Of a stretch of 64,000 nucleotides of DNA, positions 47,692-57,679 are shown piece by piece (within the stretch, counting starts at the first letter, position 1; each line of letters begins with the position of its first letter). Both the position numbers and the translations under genes were made by a program. The notes beneath the pieces are model-generated. The model did not search any database and had not been told where the DNA came from. It was given only the letters and a program-made list of their open reading frames with translations. Source of the DNA: Cavenderia fasciculata (lineage: Eukaryota > Evosea > Eumycetozoa > Acytosteliales > Cavenderiaceae); NCBI RefSeq assembly GCF_000203815.1, contig NW_004457624.1:1178001-1242000 (forward strand), given 5' to 3'.

Positions 47692-49929
47692 TTACTTTTT
47701 ATTTAAATTATTTAATTCTTTTGTTTGATAAATAAATTCTTTTGAAGTTAATAATTCAGTGGTACCATAGATAATTTTTTTGTTTTGTTTTTTAGCCCAA
47801 TCTTGGAGATTTTGATATTCTACATAGTTGCCACCACCGACAACAAATACGATGGCCTCTTTGAATGGAGTGTTGCGACGTGGAACATTGGTTTTGTTTT
47901 GAATCTTTGGATCAAGATAGACATAGTCAGTGTCGAGTGTGTTTTTGAGGTCCATGATCGATTCAACGACACGAGTGACAAACAAATCCTTGGATTTGGG
48001 TAGCAACGATCTCATACCCTGTGAAAAATAGTTTGTAAACGATTCGACAGTCGAACTGCCAGAAAACATTTGCATAAACGAGGCTGCGCTCTTGATAGAG
48101 GCAGATGATTGTTGGGCAGGTTGGTTTTGAACAATCGATACCATAGTGTCGTTGAAAGCTTTGTTCTTTTTGAAAAACTCCAATGGAGACAGATCGGCAC
48201 CCATCTTGGTCAATGCCTCCTCGAATTGCTCCATTTCACCGGTTGGCACCGTCTTTGTGAGCAAAAAGTAGATAATCAAGAGACGCAACTTATCGGCAAG
48301 TGTTCCACGTCCACCTTGTTCTCCTACTACTGGTGATGTCAAGAGTGAAATGAGTTCCTTCTTGTCGACAAGTGATCTGGTAATGATTGCTTCCTCGATG
48401 GCAAAAAAGTAATCAATCTGTCGATCACGAATATTTTTCATCAAATCGGTTGCCAAGTTTGTATGTAAATCTACCAATCTTTTCTTTTCCTTTAATTGTG
48501 TTACCATATCTCCAATACCTCCAGTAGCAGCAGGTTTAGGACTAGTACTGCTAGATTCACCTTCAACATCAACATTTGTCATTTGATCTAATTGTTTCAT
48601 TTGTTCAGTGTATTCTGTAATTTGGTTTTTTACTTCTCCTGCTACACTTGGAAATGGAGCACCACTATTGTTTTGCCAAAATAGATCGATAGCAGAGTCC
48701 ATATCATAGACCAACTTTTTCTTTTGTGCAGCTGCAGGAGTTGCAGCAGCGGCAGCACTAGAGTCATTGTCAACCTTTACACGGTTAAGGGTCATGTCTA
48801 GAATATCATGTGCCAATGCTTGATAGGTCCATGGATGATGCAACATGACACTAAGATCTATATTACGGTCTAGTAAAATGAGTACTGGACGTTGATAACT
48901 TGGCATACTACCAGCTTCACCAGAAGAAAATAAATTACCAGACGATGTATTTGATAAATGTTGACTAATTCTCTTTTCCAATTCATTTGCTATTAATTCT
49001 GCTGCTGTATTTTTTGGGCATCTAATAATTGGTATCACAGACTAAATAAATAGAAATAATGTAATTAGAAATCAATCAAGTATTTCTCTTTTGTCTATTT
49101 TATCACTTACCATTGTTACAAGTACAGAAAATAAAGAATCTACAATAGTATCAACATTTTCCTTTGCTTTAATATCTTGAATATTTGGATCATTAAATGA
49201 TAAATAAGAATTCATTGGATTATTTAAAACAAATAAATCTTTTTCCAATGATATAAAGTTTAAGAATTGATCATAGACCTAAAAGAATAAAGAAAGGTTA
49301 ATAATCAGATTTAATTAGTCATTTTTTGTCTTTTTGTGTCTTTTCTTACCTTTGAAATAAAAGAAACAGCATCATATTGAATTGTTAGATTTGCAAGTTC
49401 TTCAAGAACTGGAGTTGAAACTTTGGTAGCAAAATTGATATAGAAACTATCGTATAACTTATTTTTACAATCCTCTGCAATTCTTTTAATATTATCCATT
49501 GTTGGTAATACAAAATAAATAGCTGGAACATCAACAATTGGTTGTCTATCAGTATGTAATTGTCTAAATAAAAATGAAAAAGGGTATTAGAATACATTTG
49601 ATATGTATAGTATACTCTGTTATGTTATAGACGTCGTCTTACAAATGTAAAGTTACACCTTGACTTCTAAGTGCACCTTTTGTTAGGATAGGAGCAATAA
49701 TGGTTGAACAATAGTTATCAAAAATAAGTACTTTCCATACTTCTTGCCAATTAGTCTTGGTGTCATGACTAGATTTGATGTTGAGCATACGATTTACATT
49801 CTCTATTTGTTTATCTTTGATTGAGAATGCTGGTAATAAGCTCAATGATGATGTATTGGCAAGATTGGTTGATGTTGATGACGATGATGATGATGGGTTT
49901 GCTGATAATGGTCCACTTGATTTCATCAT
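47692..49929 (-). CDS. scfd1: Sly1/SCFD1, Sec1/Munc18-family vesicle fusion regulator
   Basis: Four exons, complement(47692..49041, 49111..49278, 49350..49563, 49643..49929), give 672 aa. Characteristic blocks: [21 protein letters not shown] with [15 protein letters not shown] (domain 1), [35 protein letters not shown], and [31 protein letters not shown], which is the Sly1-type central signature. The C-terminal [21 protein letters not shown] closes domain 3. Sly1 binds syntaxin 5-type SNAREs and is needed for ER-Golgi fusion. A low-complexity Ser-rich head (residues 1-30) and an Ala/Lys insert in domain 3a are local additions. All introns are canonical and phase-consistent. Confidence 0.95.
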
Positions 49930-50703
49930 CTTTTTTAGTACTCCTCTATTCTAACTCTTACGACGTTATAAAAGTAAAAGTAATAAATATTGTTTGAATG
50001 AAAATGTAATGATAGATAGATAGATAGCAAGTGACTTCACCAAAATGCAAATGACTCTTTACTTTCAAATTTTTTCGCGCTGAGTCACCTTCTGGATGAT
50101 GATGACCCTATTTCATTTCTTTTAATTCATCATCCATCTTGTACATGATTCATCAATTCTTTCTTTTAGATTTCCATTCATTACTTTATATTGTACCCTA
50201 ACCGTAACCTCAAGACAAGTCATATGATAGGATCCTATCATTTTTTAAGTTTTTTTTGGTAAAATCCATCCCCATCAATCCTTGTGATTCAAGGGTCAAG
50301 TAGTTCAATCTATTCCTCCTCCTTTTTTGGTATTTATTGATGATTGATTGATTGATGAAAAATATAAAGAAAAATTGATTGATTCTCTTTGTTTGATAGA
50401 GTGCGAGAGAGTGATGAGGTGTGACTTTAATTAAAATTAATTAATTTTAATTTTTTTCATCCTCGAGCTCCTCCTCTGCAACAATCATTGAAATTGGGTG
50501 AACCATTCAATTAGTTTATACTAATACCTACCTTACCTCAACTCTTAAGAATTACTTGGCTAAAGGTATATTAAATGATGATAATGATGATTGACTATTA
50601 ATAGTGTATTAATTAATCTCTTTTACTCTATCATACTACTACATTAATAATAATAATAACTATAGGTTAATTGCTAGCATATATATACAATTTAATAAAG
50701 AGA
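49930..50703. promoter_or_regulatory. Divergent intergenic region, Sly1 / double-MAPR genes
   Basis: About 770 bp. It contains an 18-bp perfect palindrome at 50224-50241 (ATGATAGGATCCTATCAT), a (GATA)n near 50014-50028 and TTAATTAA-like runs near 50430-50450. The sequence ACTATAGGTTAATTGC at about 50660 ends in a possible splice acceptor, so a 5'-UTR intron for the MAPR gene is possible. Confidence 0.5.
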
Positions 50704-51582
50704 ATGGGTTTATTTGATGATGTCCCCGAAGAAGTAATTTGGGCAATTTTGGTTGGTGTAATTGTTTATTTGGTAAAGGTTATTTGGTTCCCACCTCCAC
50801 CACCTATCATTGCAAAGAAGAAAATGCCAACATATGAAAAGAGAGACTACACACTCGAAGAGTTGACCAAGTACAATGGTACAAACGGCACACCAATCTT
50901 TGTCTCTATCAAGGGCAAGATATACGATGTCTCATATAAGAGCTCCATGTATGGCCCAGGTGGAGACTACAGCTTGTTTGCAGGACACGATGCCACCACT
51001 TGTCTTGCCAAATCCTCATTTGAAACCAAGGATCTCAATAGACCAATCACAGACACTTCTTCATTCTCTTCCGATGAAATGGAATCACTTAATGGTTGGG
51101 TATCATTCTTTGATGATAGATATGATGTTGTTGGTCATATTACTGCTGTTAAATCAACTAAATCAAATGAAAATGAAACTAGCACTAGTACTACTACCAA
51201 CACTACCAACAACAACACAACTTCTTCTACTTCCTCCTCTACTACTTCATCTACTTCTACTTCTTCTACTTCTTCTGATAAAGTATTTACATTGGAAGAA
51301 TTATCAAAATATAACGGTGTTAATGGAAATCAAATTTACGTTTCAGTAAATGGAAAGGTATTTGATGTCTCTTCTAAACCCGAGTTTTATGGCCCTGGAA
51401 AGAGTTACAACTTGTTTGCCGGTCACGATGCCACCACCTGTCTTGGCAAGAATAACCTCACCAAAGAATCATTGGACAAATTGGATACCACCGATTTCAC
51501 TCCAGAACAAAAAGCTAATCTTGAAAAATGGCTCAAAGTCTATGAATCCAAGTATCCTTTGGTTGGATCTTTATCGATCTAA
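50704..51582 (+). CDS. Membrane-anchored protein with two MAPR (cytochrome b5-like) heme domains
   Basis: Single exon, 292 aa from ATG at 50704; the frame extends 11 codons upstream without ATG. One N-terminal TM helix (about 9-30, VIWAILVGVIVYLVKVIWF) and a Pro-rich hinge are followed by two cytochrome b5-like domains of the PGRMC type. Domain 1 is about 45-145 and domain 2 about 195-290, separated by a poly-T/S linker. Each has xLxxYNGxNG, GKxxDVS and YGPGxxYxLFAGHDATTCL. The two Tyr of YGPGxxY correspond to the heme-ligating and hydrogen-bonding Tyr of PGRMC1. Family members bind heme and support P450s and sterol metabolism at the ER. The duplication inside one chain is unusual. Confidence 0.9.
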   Translation: MGLFDDVPEEVIWAILVGVIVYLVKVIWFPPPPPIIAKKKMPTYEKRDYTLEELTKYNGTNGTPIFVSIKGKIYDVSYKSSMYGPGGDYSLFAGHDATTCLAKSSFETKDLNRPITDTSSFSSDEMESLNGWVSFFDDRYDVVGHITAVKSTKSNENETSTSTTTNTTNNNTTSSTSSSTTSSTSTSSTSSDKVFTLEELSKYNGVNGNQIYVSVNGKVFDVSSKPEFYGPGKSYNLFAGHDATTCLGKNNLTKESLDKLDTTDFTPEQKANLEKWLKVYESKYPLVGSLSI

Positions 51583-51823
51583 TCCAGTACTATAGGTTCC
51601 TATCGTTTTTTTCTAAATTCTAAATTCCTCCCACCTCTTTTTTTTTTTTGTTTATATAAATCTTTTTTTGGTTTTGTGTAAAAAAAAAAAAATAAATATA
51701 ATAATTTTTTAAAATAAAATAGATTATATATAAACTTCAATCAAATCAAATTGGTTGTACAAAGAGAGTTGATCCTTTTTCATCTTTGTAAAAAAAGGAT
51801 AGATTTATTGATGTGTTTAATAA

Positions 51824-51988
51824 TTAAAAATAAAAGGTTTGTGTTCTAATTTGACCTCCTGATGTGTATCTTCCTCCGTATGAATAATCTAATTGATAAA
51901 TGGGTAAATATAAAAAGAAAAGATGATGGTAATCTATCTATTTAAAACAAAACATACCTTTTGGTTTTTTTGGTAACGATGAGAACAT
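51824..51988 (-). CDS. Spliced 31-residue microprotein, unknown function
   Basis: Two exons, complement(51824..51888, 51958..51988), with a 69-bp GTATGT...ATTAG intron in phase 1, encode 31 aa: MFSSLPKKPKDYSYGGRY followed by TSGGQIRTQTFYF. Too short for ordinary ORF calling, but the splice signals are canonical and the composition (Y, G, R, P) is unlike AT-rich noise. The ATG follows AT-rich sequence and the stop TAA sits at the end of exon 2. I do not recognise a family; a small mitochondrial or ribosomal accessory peptide is possible but unsupported. Confidence 0.5.
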
Positions 51989-52349
51989 CTTTAAAATAAT
52001 AATAATTTAAGTAGGGGGTTAGAGAGTGGTAGGGATAGAGAAATAAATAACTTAATTTACAACTTTAATTATACAAAATTTTTAAATGAATGTTTAAAAT
52101 TTTATCCTCTTTTGTAATGTTGGTTGTTGGAAGATATTCGGGTAAACAATTGTAGCCCACAAAAGAGGGTTGATGAGATTTTTGATCGATAAGGAAAGAC
52201 AAAAAAAAAATCTTGTGATTTTTAGGATTTCCGAAGTTTCCCAAGTTCAAACTTTACCATAAAGAAAAATAAATATTAGTTTTTATTTTAATATATATAT
52301 TTTCTCGAGTTACGAAAATGGAATGAATTATAGTTATATTATATCAAGA
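51989..52349. other. Intergenic gap, microprotein / UPF0301 gene
   Basis: About 360 bp, AT-rich with poly-A near 52201. The 61-codon minus frame at 52065-52250 has no start context or similarity I recognise. Confidence 0.4.
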
Positions 52350-53926
52350 TTAATATTCTGAAGTGATAGCAGTCAAAGCTTCAGACCAAAATCTTTCATC
52401 TTTTCCAAATCGAAGTAATTGTTCGGTTGTGCAATCCGCTAAAAACCATGCACCTTCATCAATCTCTTTTCTTAATTCTCCTGATTTCCAAACTGAACAT
52501 CCATAAACCATCATACATTGTTCTGGTGATATTTCCTTATTTTTAACTTTTTCACTAAAAGAAAAAGAATTAGAAAACTATCAATTAATTCAATGGTTCA
52601 TTTTTACTATTACTTACCCAATATCTTTAAAATCACCACCAATATATAAACCATCTCTAATTTTTGATGAACCTAGAAGTTCTGGATATGGATGAATGAT
52701 TTGACTGGAAGCGAGACCAGCGATACCTTTTACCATGTATTCTTTGTGGTCGATTGGATATGGTCCGCCACGGTACCAAGATATTTTAGAGAATGGTGAA
52801 AGAGGTCTCTTTTGTGTGAATCTAAAGTGTCGTACCAAGTTTTTAGAGTAGTTTTTCGATTGGTCTGGTTGAGGTTGATTTTGTTCCATACTCTCTTGGA
52901 GATGTCTGATAATGGGTGAAGTAGGGATTGGTTGGTTGATAATGTAACCATAGTGTCTGTCGTGTATAGAGTGGGTGATCAATACAACCGATCTGCCATA
53001 CCCATTTCTCAAAGATGGATGAGATATGAGTAAAGTGCCAGGTTTAATCTCTTGTGTATCAACTGCCCAAAAGTTTGGATTTTCACTAATATCAACTGCA
53101 TTACTACTACTACTGTTACTACTAGTGTTTACTTGACCAGGTATTGAATTTTCTTCTACATCTAAACTGTCTATATCTACATTATTGATGGACGATGATG
53201 GCTGTTGATGATGATGATGATGATGACCATGGTCTTGTTGTCCATCTGACTCTTTGTTTTTCAAATGTGCAAGTCTTTCAGACGATGCACCCATTTCCTC
53301 TGATTGTTCCTTTAACAAATCCTCCAAATAATCTAGCTTATTAGTCATCTTGTTGAGTTTATCGCGTTGTGATTTTTGATTTCCTCCACTACCATCCTTT
53401 TGAATATCTTTTAAAATTGATCCAAGATCAAAATCACTTGATTCTTTTTCTATATGCTACAAAAAAAAACACAAAATTAATCATTAAGAAGGAATTGATA
53501 TATATATATAAATATATACCTTTTTATAATAAATATTTGCAAGGTTTAAATTTTTTAATACCATAAATCCATCACTAATCGATGTTGATACATCCTAAAC
53601 AATAATAATATAAAATGTTAACAAATATATACTCTTTTTTTTTTTTTCATATGCATCGTCATTTTGATTAACATGTGTTTTGGTTGACTTACGATTGGAC
53701 TTGGATAATCATGTTTAGCGTACATCTTGAATATTGTTTTAAGATTATAAGAGAATGATACGCTTGGGAGGAAAAAGGTTGGTAGTTGATTACGAAGAGT
53801 GTCAGGTGTAACAAAATAAGCTTTCAACTTTGGGTTCTTATCAAACGAATTACATTTTCTCAACAAGTTTCGATACAAGAACATTGAAAGTTTCTTGTTG
53901 TTTGCTGTAATCGTTTGTGTATTCAT
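52350..53926 (-). CDS. UPF0301/AlgH (YqgE, DUF179) family protein
   Basis: Four exons, complement(52350..52554, 52618..53456, 53520..53594, 53693..53926), give 450 aa. The N-terminal ~80 residues are basic and Asn/Lys/Phe-rich with few acids, consistent with an organelle presequence. A coiled coil (LDYLEDLLKEQSEEMGASSERLAHL), a poly-His stretch and a Ser/Asn linker follow. The AlgH domain spans about 225-450: GTLLISHPSLRNGYGRSVVLITHS, HYGYIINQP, WYRGGPY, LYIGGDFKDIG, and the C-terminal QCMMVYGCSVWKSGELRKEIDEGAW. In bacteria AlgH/YqgE has unknown or regulatory roles; eukaryotic copies are usually plastid or mitochondrial. The C-terminal exon supplies the family's GxSxWxxGQLxxE block and confirms the last splice. 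Confidence 0.9.
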
Positions 53927-54304
53927 TGTTGTTGTCGTTGTTGTTGTTATATATATATGTTTGTATCTATCTATATATGTTGCTTCTGCGTTCTTGTGTG
54001 ATTGTTGTTATTTAGTTGAGTAGGTAGTCTTTTCAAACTACCAACGTGTGTAGAAATGCTTCTATGTCAATGTATACTGCAGTATAGTATAGTATGAAAA
54101 TAATGTATAACTATATTCGATCTTTGTATTATTATTATATATATATATATATTATATTATGCAAATGTATAAAGAATAAATGAAACGAAATAAAATGAAT
54201 GATTCGGTGAGTTTTTAATGAAAGAGTGAAAGACGAATGATGACTTTATTGAAAATATTCATTGTACTCAAGTTGTATATAAAGATAGAGGATAGGATAG
54301 GAAG
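53927..54304. promoter_or_regulatory. Divergent intergenic region, UPF0301 / RNase III-like genes
   Basis: About 380 bp with (TGT)n next to the UPF0301 ATG, (TA)n near 54135-54155 and a GATAGAGGATAGGATAG run just before the plus-strand ATG. No gene is visible. Confidence 0.45.
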
Positions 54305-55669
54305 ATGTTAAAGAAAATAGTATTCAATCAATGTTTGAATAATGCATGCAAATCATATACAACAATCAGTAGTAGTAGTAGTAGATCAACGACGACGACG
54401 ATGATGATGATCAAGACGCCATCATCTTCATCATCATACAATACATTAAACAGAGTATCGCAAGGTTACTGTTATAACAGTAGCAGTATACTTTCATCAC
54501 ATACATTCAACAATACAAGAGTACATAGATTTTGTACGTCAAATAATAATAATATTAGCAACGATAATAATATTGTACAAAATGAAGATGTTGGAACACA
54601 TATTGAATCATTATACAAAGTAAAAGTCAATCAAGAATCATTGGATAGATTATTTAAAGATAGTAAAATGCAATTCTCTGAATCACTATTATCATTGCAA
54701 TCGACACCAGAGTACAAAATAGGCAAACAATTGTTAAATACTGGCATTGTTAAATATCTATCGGTACACTATCCAAACATGACTGAATATTTCATGGATC
54801 ATTTTATTCGTTTTATATCATTACCAGTTGTAGTTTCAAACTACTTTTTAAGTAATCAATTCGATCAATATTTACATTCTAAAATACCTCAAGTATGTTC
54901 AAACAAACAAAATATACCATCAATCAATCAATCAATCTTTATTAATATTTACACCTTTTTTTAACAACAGGAAACATCATCAATCGATAGAGTAAAAATA
55001 TATAATACATTATTTCTAAATTTAATTGGTACTATTGCAATTCAAACAAATGTAAGTAGATATTATATATATATAAATATATATTTAAAGTAGATATATA
55101 TTTTAAAAAACATGAGTCCATAAATATTTATTACTTTGTTTGTTACAGGACGAAACAATAATTGAAAAAGAAATAATTGGAGGATTAATTAAATATTTGG
55201 ATGGATTATCATTTGACCAAGTTTCAAAACAATATAAATTACCAGTGTTACAAGATCTTGCATTAAACAACCTTGATAGTAAAGAAATTCTAGTCGATGC
55301 TCCACATATCCCACCATGGTTCTACAGTATTTGTCAATTGATCATTCAACATATCGATGCTTTTACCACTCTTCAAGCAGTCCTAAATGAACATTCATTA
55401 TCAAAAGCTCATTATCAGTATGTATAATAATATTAACAAAAAGTAAACAAACAAATATTAATATTTATTTGTATCTATTATTTAGATTGGTAAAAGAAGT
55501 TAATAGAGGTACAGCAAAATCATTATTCTTTCATGTTATTTATTTGATTAAACCAGATGAAACCACTGAAATCATTGGATATGGTACAGGTAAATCAATT
55601 GAAAAATCAAAAACCAACACTGCCAAGGATGCAGTTGCAAGATTCCTATATTTGAATTCGACCAAATAA
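54305..55669 (+). CDS. RNase III-like / dsRBD protein, probable mitochondrial ribosomal protein mL44
   Basis: Four exons (54305..54892, 54971..55051, 55149..55417, 55486..55669) give 373 aa. The N-terminus (MLKKIVFNQCLNNACKSYTT) with S/T/R-rich sequence to about 90 fits a mitochondrial presequence. An RNase III-type helical domain follows at about 130-290 (QLLNTGIVKYLSVHYPN; VYNTLFLNLIGTIAIQT region; IGGLIKYLDGLSF), but the acidic catalytic signature ERLEFLGD is not there. A C-terminal dsRBD (about 300-373) ends with the typical GYGTGKSIEKSKTNTAKDAVARFLYL. Inactive RNase III plus dsRBD is the architecture of mitoribosomal mL44/Mrpl3. A degenerate Dicer-like factor is the alternative. Confidence 0.7.
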
Positions 55670-55785
55670 TGATGGAATGACAACAATATATAAATTAAAT
55701 GGTATTTGGGGTCAAGTATTAAATTAAAAACACATTTTATTTTATATTTGTTTGTTTGTATCTTTCTTTTTTATTTCCATTGTTT

Positions 55786-56361
55786 TTAGAGCAAGACTGC
55801 AATAAGGGAGAATAATACAACCATTAAAGAAAGGATTTGGTTGTTGGCAAGAGTGACAGCGGCACCAGTAGTAGAATGTTCCTTGCTGGCAGCTTCGGAT
55901 CCGGTTGTGCTCAATTGGTTGTTTGGAGTACCAGTGGTAGTGGTAGTGTTGGCAGCGGCTCCAGTGGTAGATGGTTCAGCTGATCCAGTGGTGGATGGTT
56001 CGGTCGATCCAGTGGTAGTGGAGGTACTGTTTCCAACGGTGATGGTGGACTTTAGGTTAGAGTCGTTAGAGTCGACTACATTGTAAACACCATCAGTGTT
56101 GAATTGGAAGGTGTAGGTACCTGGATTTTCATTTGTACCCTTGATGGTTGCGTCAAAGAGAGCCAAGCCTCCTGAAGATGCGACATGTGTGACAGTATGG
56201 TTACTATTGTCGGTCGTCGACCAAGTGACACTATCTCCAGCTTGTATAGTGATGTTGATTTGTGGTTGTCCAGAATTCCATTGGATCTGATTGGAAGCAC
56301 CTTGACCAAGTACAACTGCCAAGGAAAAGATTAAAACGATCATTGATAATAGGAATTTCAT
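55786..56361 (-). CDS. GPI-anchored cupredoxin-like surface protein
   Basis: Single exon, 191 aa. Signal peptide 1-19 (MKFLLSMIVLIFSLAVVLG) leads to a cupredoxin-like beta domain at about 22-110 (INITIQAGDSVTWSTTDNSNHTVTHV; GTYTFQFNTDGVYNVVD). A Thr/Ser stalk of TTGS/A-E-P-S-T repeats follows (about 115-170), and a hydrophobic C-terminus (LSLMVVLFSLIAVLL) after small residues fits a GPI signal. The His of the SNHTV loop is kept, but the Cys-x-x-His and Met ligands that follow YTF...Y in blue copper proteins are absent. Type 1 copper binding is therefore unlikely. TTGS-rich GPI proteins are a common dictyostelid cell-surface class. Confidence 0.85.
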   Translation of the reverse strand: MKFLLSMIVLIFSLAVVLGQGASNQIQWNSGQPQINITIQAGDSVTWSTTDNSNHTVTHVASSGGLALFDATIKGTNENPGTYTFQFNTDGVYNVVDSNDSNLKSTITVGNSTSTTTGSTEPSTTGSAEPSTTGAAANTTTTTGTPNNQLSTTGSEAASKEHSTTGAAVTLANNQILSLMVVLFSLIAVLL

Positions 56362-57679
56362 TTTTTTTTTTTGGATTGATTGGATTCGAATTGGGAATTT
56401 AATTTAAAATATTATTCTTACAATTGTTGTTGTTTGTTTTGAATTAAATTATTAATTATTTAAATAATTTGAAAGTGATTGATTTGATTGATATTCTTTT
56501 ATTCGTATGTATTGATGATATTTATACTTGTTTGGACAACTACCAAACAAATTGACAAATTCAAATTCAATTAATTTATTAATAATATCTTTTTAAGTTA
56601 ATATTGTACGAGTAGAGTAGAGTATAGGAGTAGTAGTATAATAGTAGGTAGGGTTGGTGTAATCTTTAGTGATTATCATAAGAAGTTGGATAAATTAAGG
56701 CATATAGTCACGATAGGACGACCATTTTAAAATCGATTGTCCATCTGTCTTCCCCACCCCCCTTTGCTCTTCTCTCCTCCTGCCCAACTAAACAAACTCC
56801 GTTTTCATCTGTTGATTACTATAATGATCACCAACTCTTTTTATAAAAAGCTAAAAGATTGGTATCCTAGAGTTTATCCACCTTTATTTTTGGTGATTAG
56901 TGGTGTGTAGTGTAGATAGATTTGAACAAACAAAACAACCACTACATATATCTTCCTAGTTGGTGAAGGGGAGGGGTAGTTTGTAAATGGGGGTTTAACA
57001 ATTCAATTGAAGTTTGATCTTACTTATGATAATTTAAATGGACGAGTGTTATACATATATTATTCCAAACCCATTGAATTCAATTTATTTAACCTATCTA
57101 TTGAATGATGATTATGATGATGATGTTGACATTTTTCATTAATCATAGTGGTTGATGATGATGATGATTAATGTATATAATAGATAATTATGATGATATT
57201 ATTATTAAATATTATTATTAATATTGATTATTAATTGAATTAATTAAAAAAGAAGTTCCAATTCTTTTTTCCTTTGAAATTTATTATTTAGTTTATAAAT
57301 CCAAGTGACTGACACAACACCAATTTTAATTACCCCCTCAATTCAATATAGTTGGTCTTAAACGAAGTGATTCATTCTCTGTGTTTCATACCATCATTCA
57401 CCCTTTCAACCTCTTCCACTTCCGGAGAAATCAGAATCAGATGTGGAAACAAGTATTGGTAATTTTTTTTGTTGTGTACAAAAAAAAAAAAAATATAATA
57501 TAATTTGTTCAATGTGCCATCGGTGTATACAAAAAAGGATTGTGTGTATCCACGATCCACAGTCTGTTAATTGATTAGTTTAAACTATCTGTTTCTGGGG
57601 GTTTGATTTTATTTTATTTTTTAAAACAAAACGTTCGTTTTTTGATTTGTTTTATTATAAATGTTTTTTGAGTACTTGT
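56362..57679. other. Gene-free region
   Basis: About 1.3 kb: AT-rich with a Pu/Py-rich block at about 56600-57000 (AGAGTAGAGTATAGGAGTAG; CCCCACCCCCC), (GAT)n near 57110-57170 and poly-A near 57480. No convincing ORF or RNA is seen. Confidence 0.5.
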
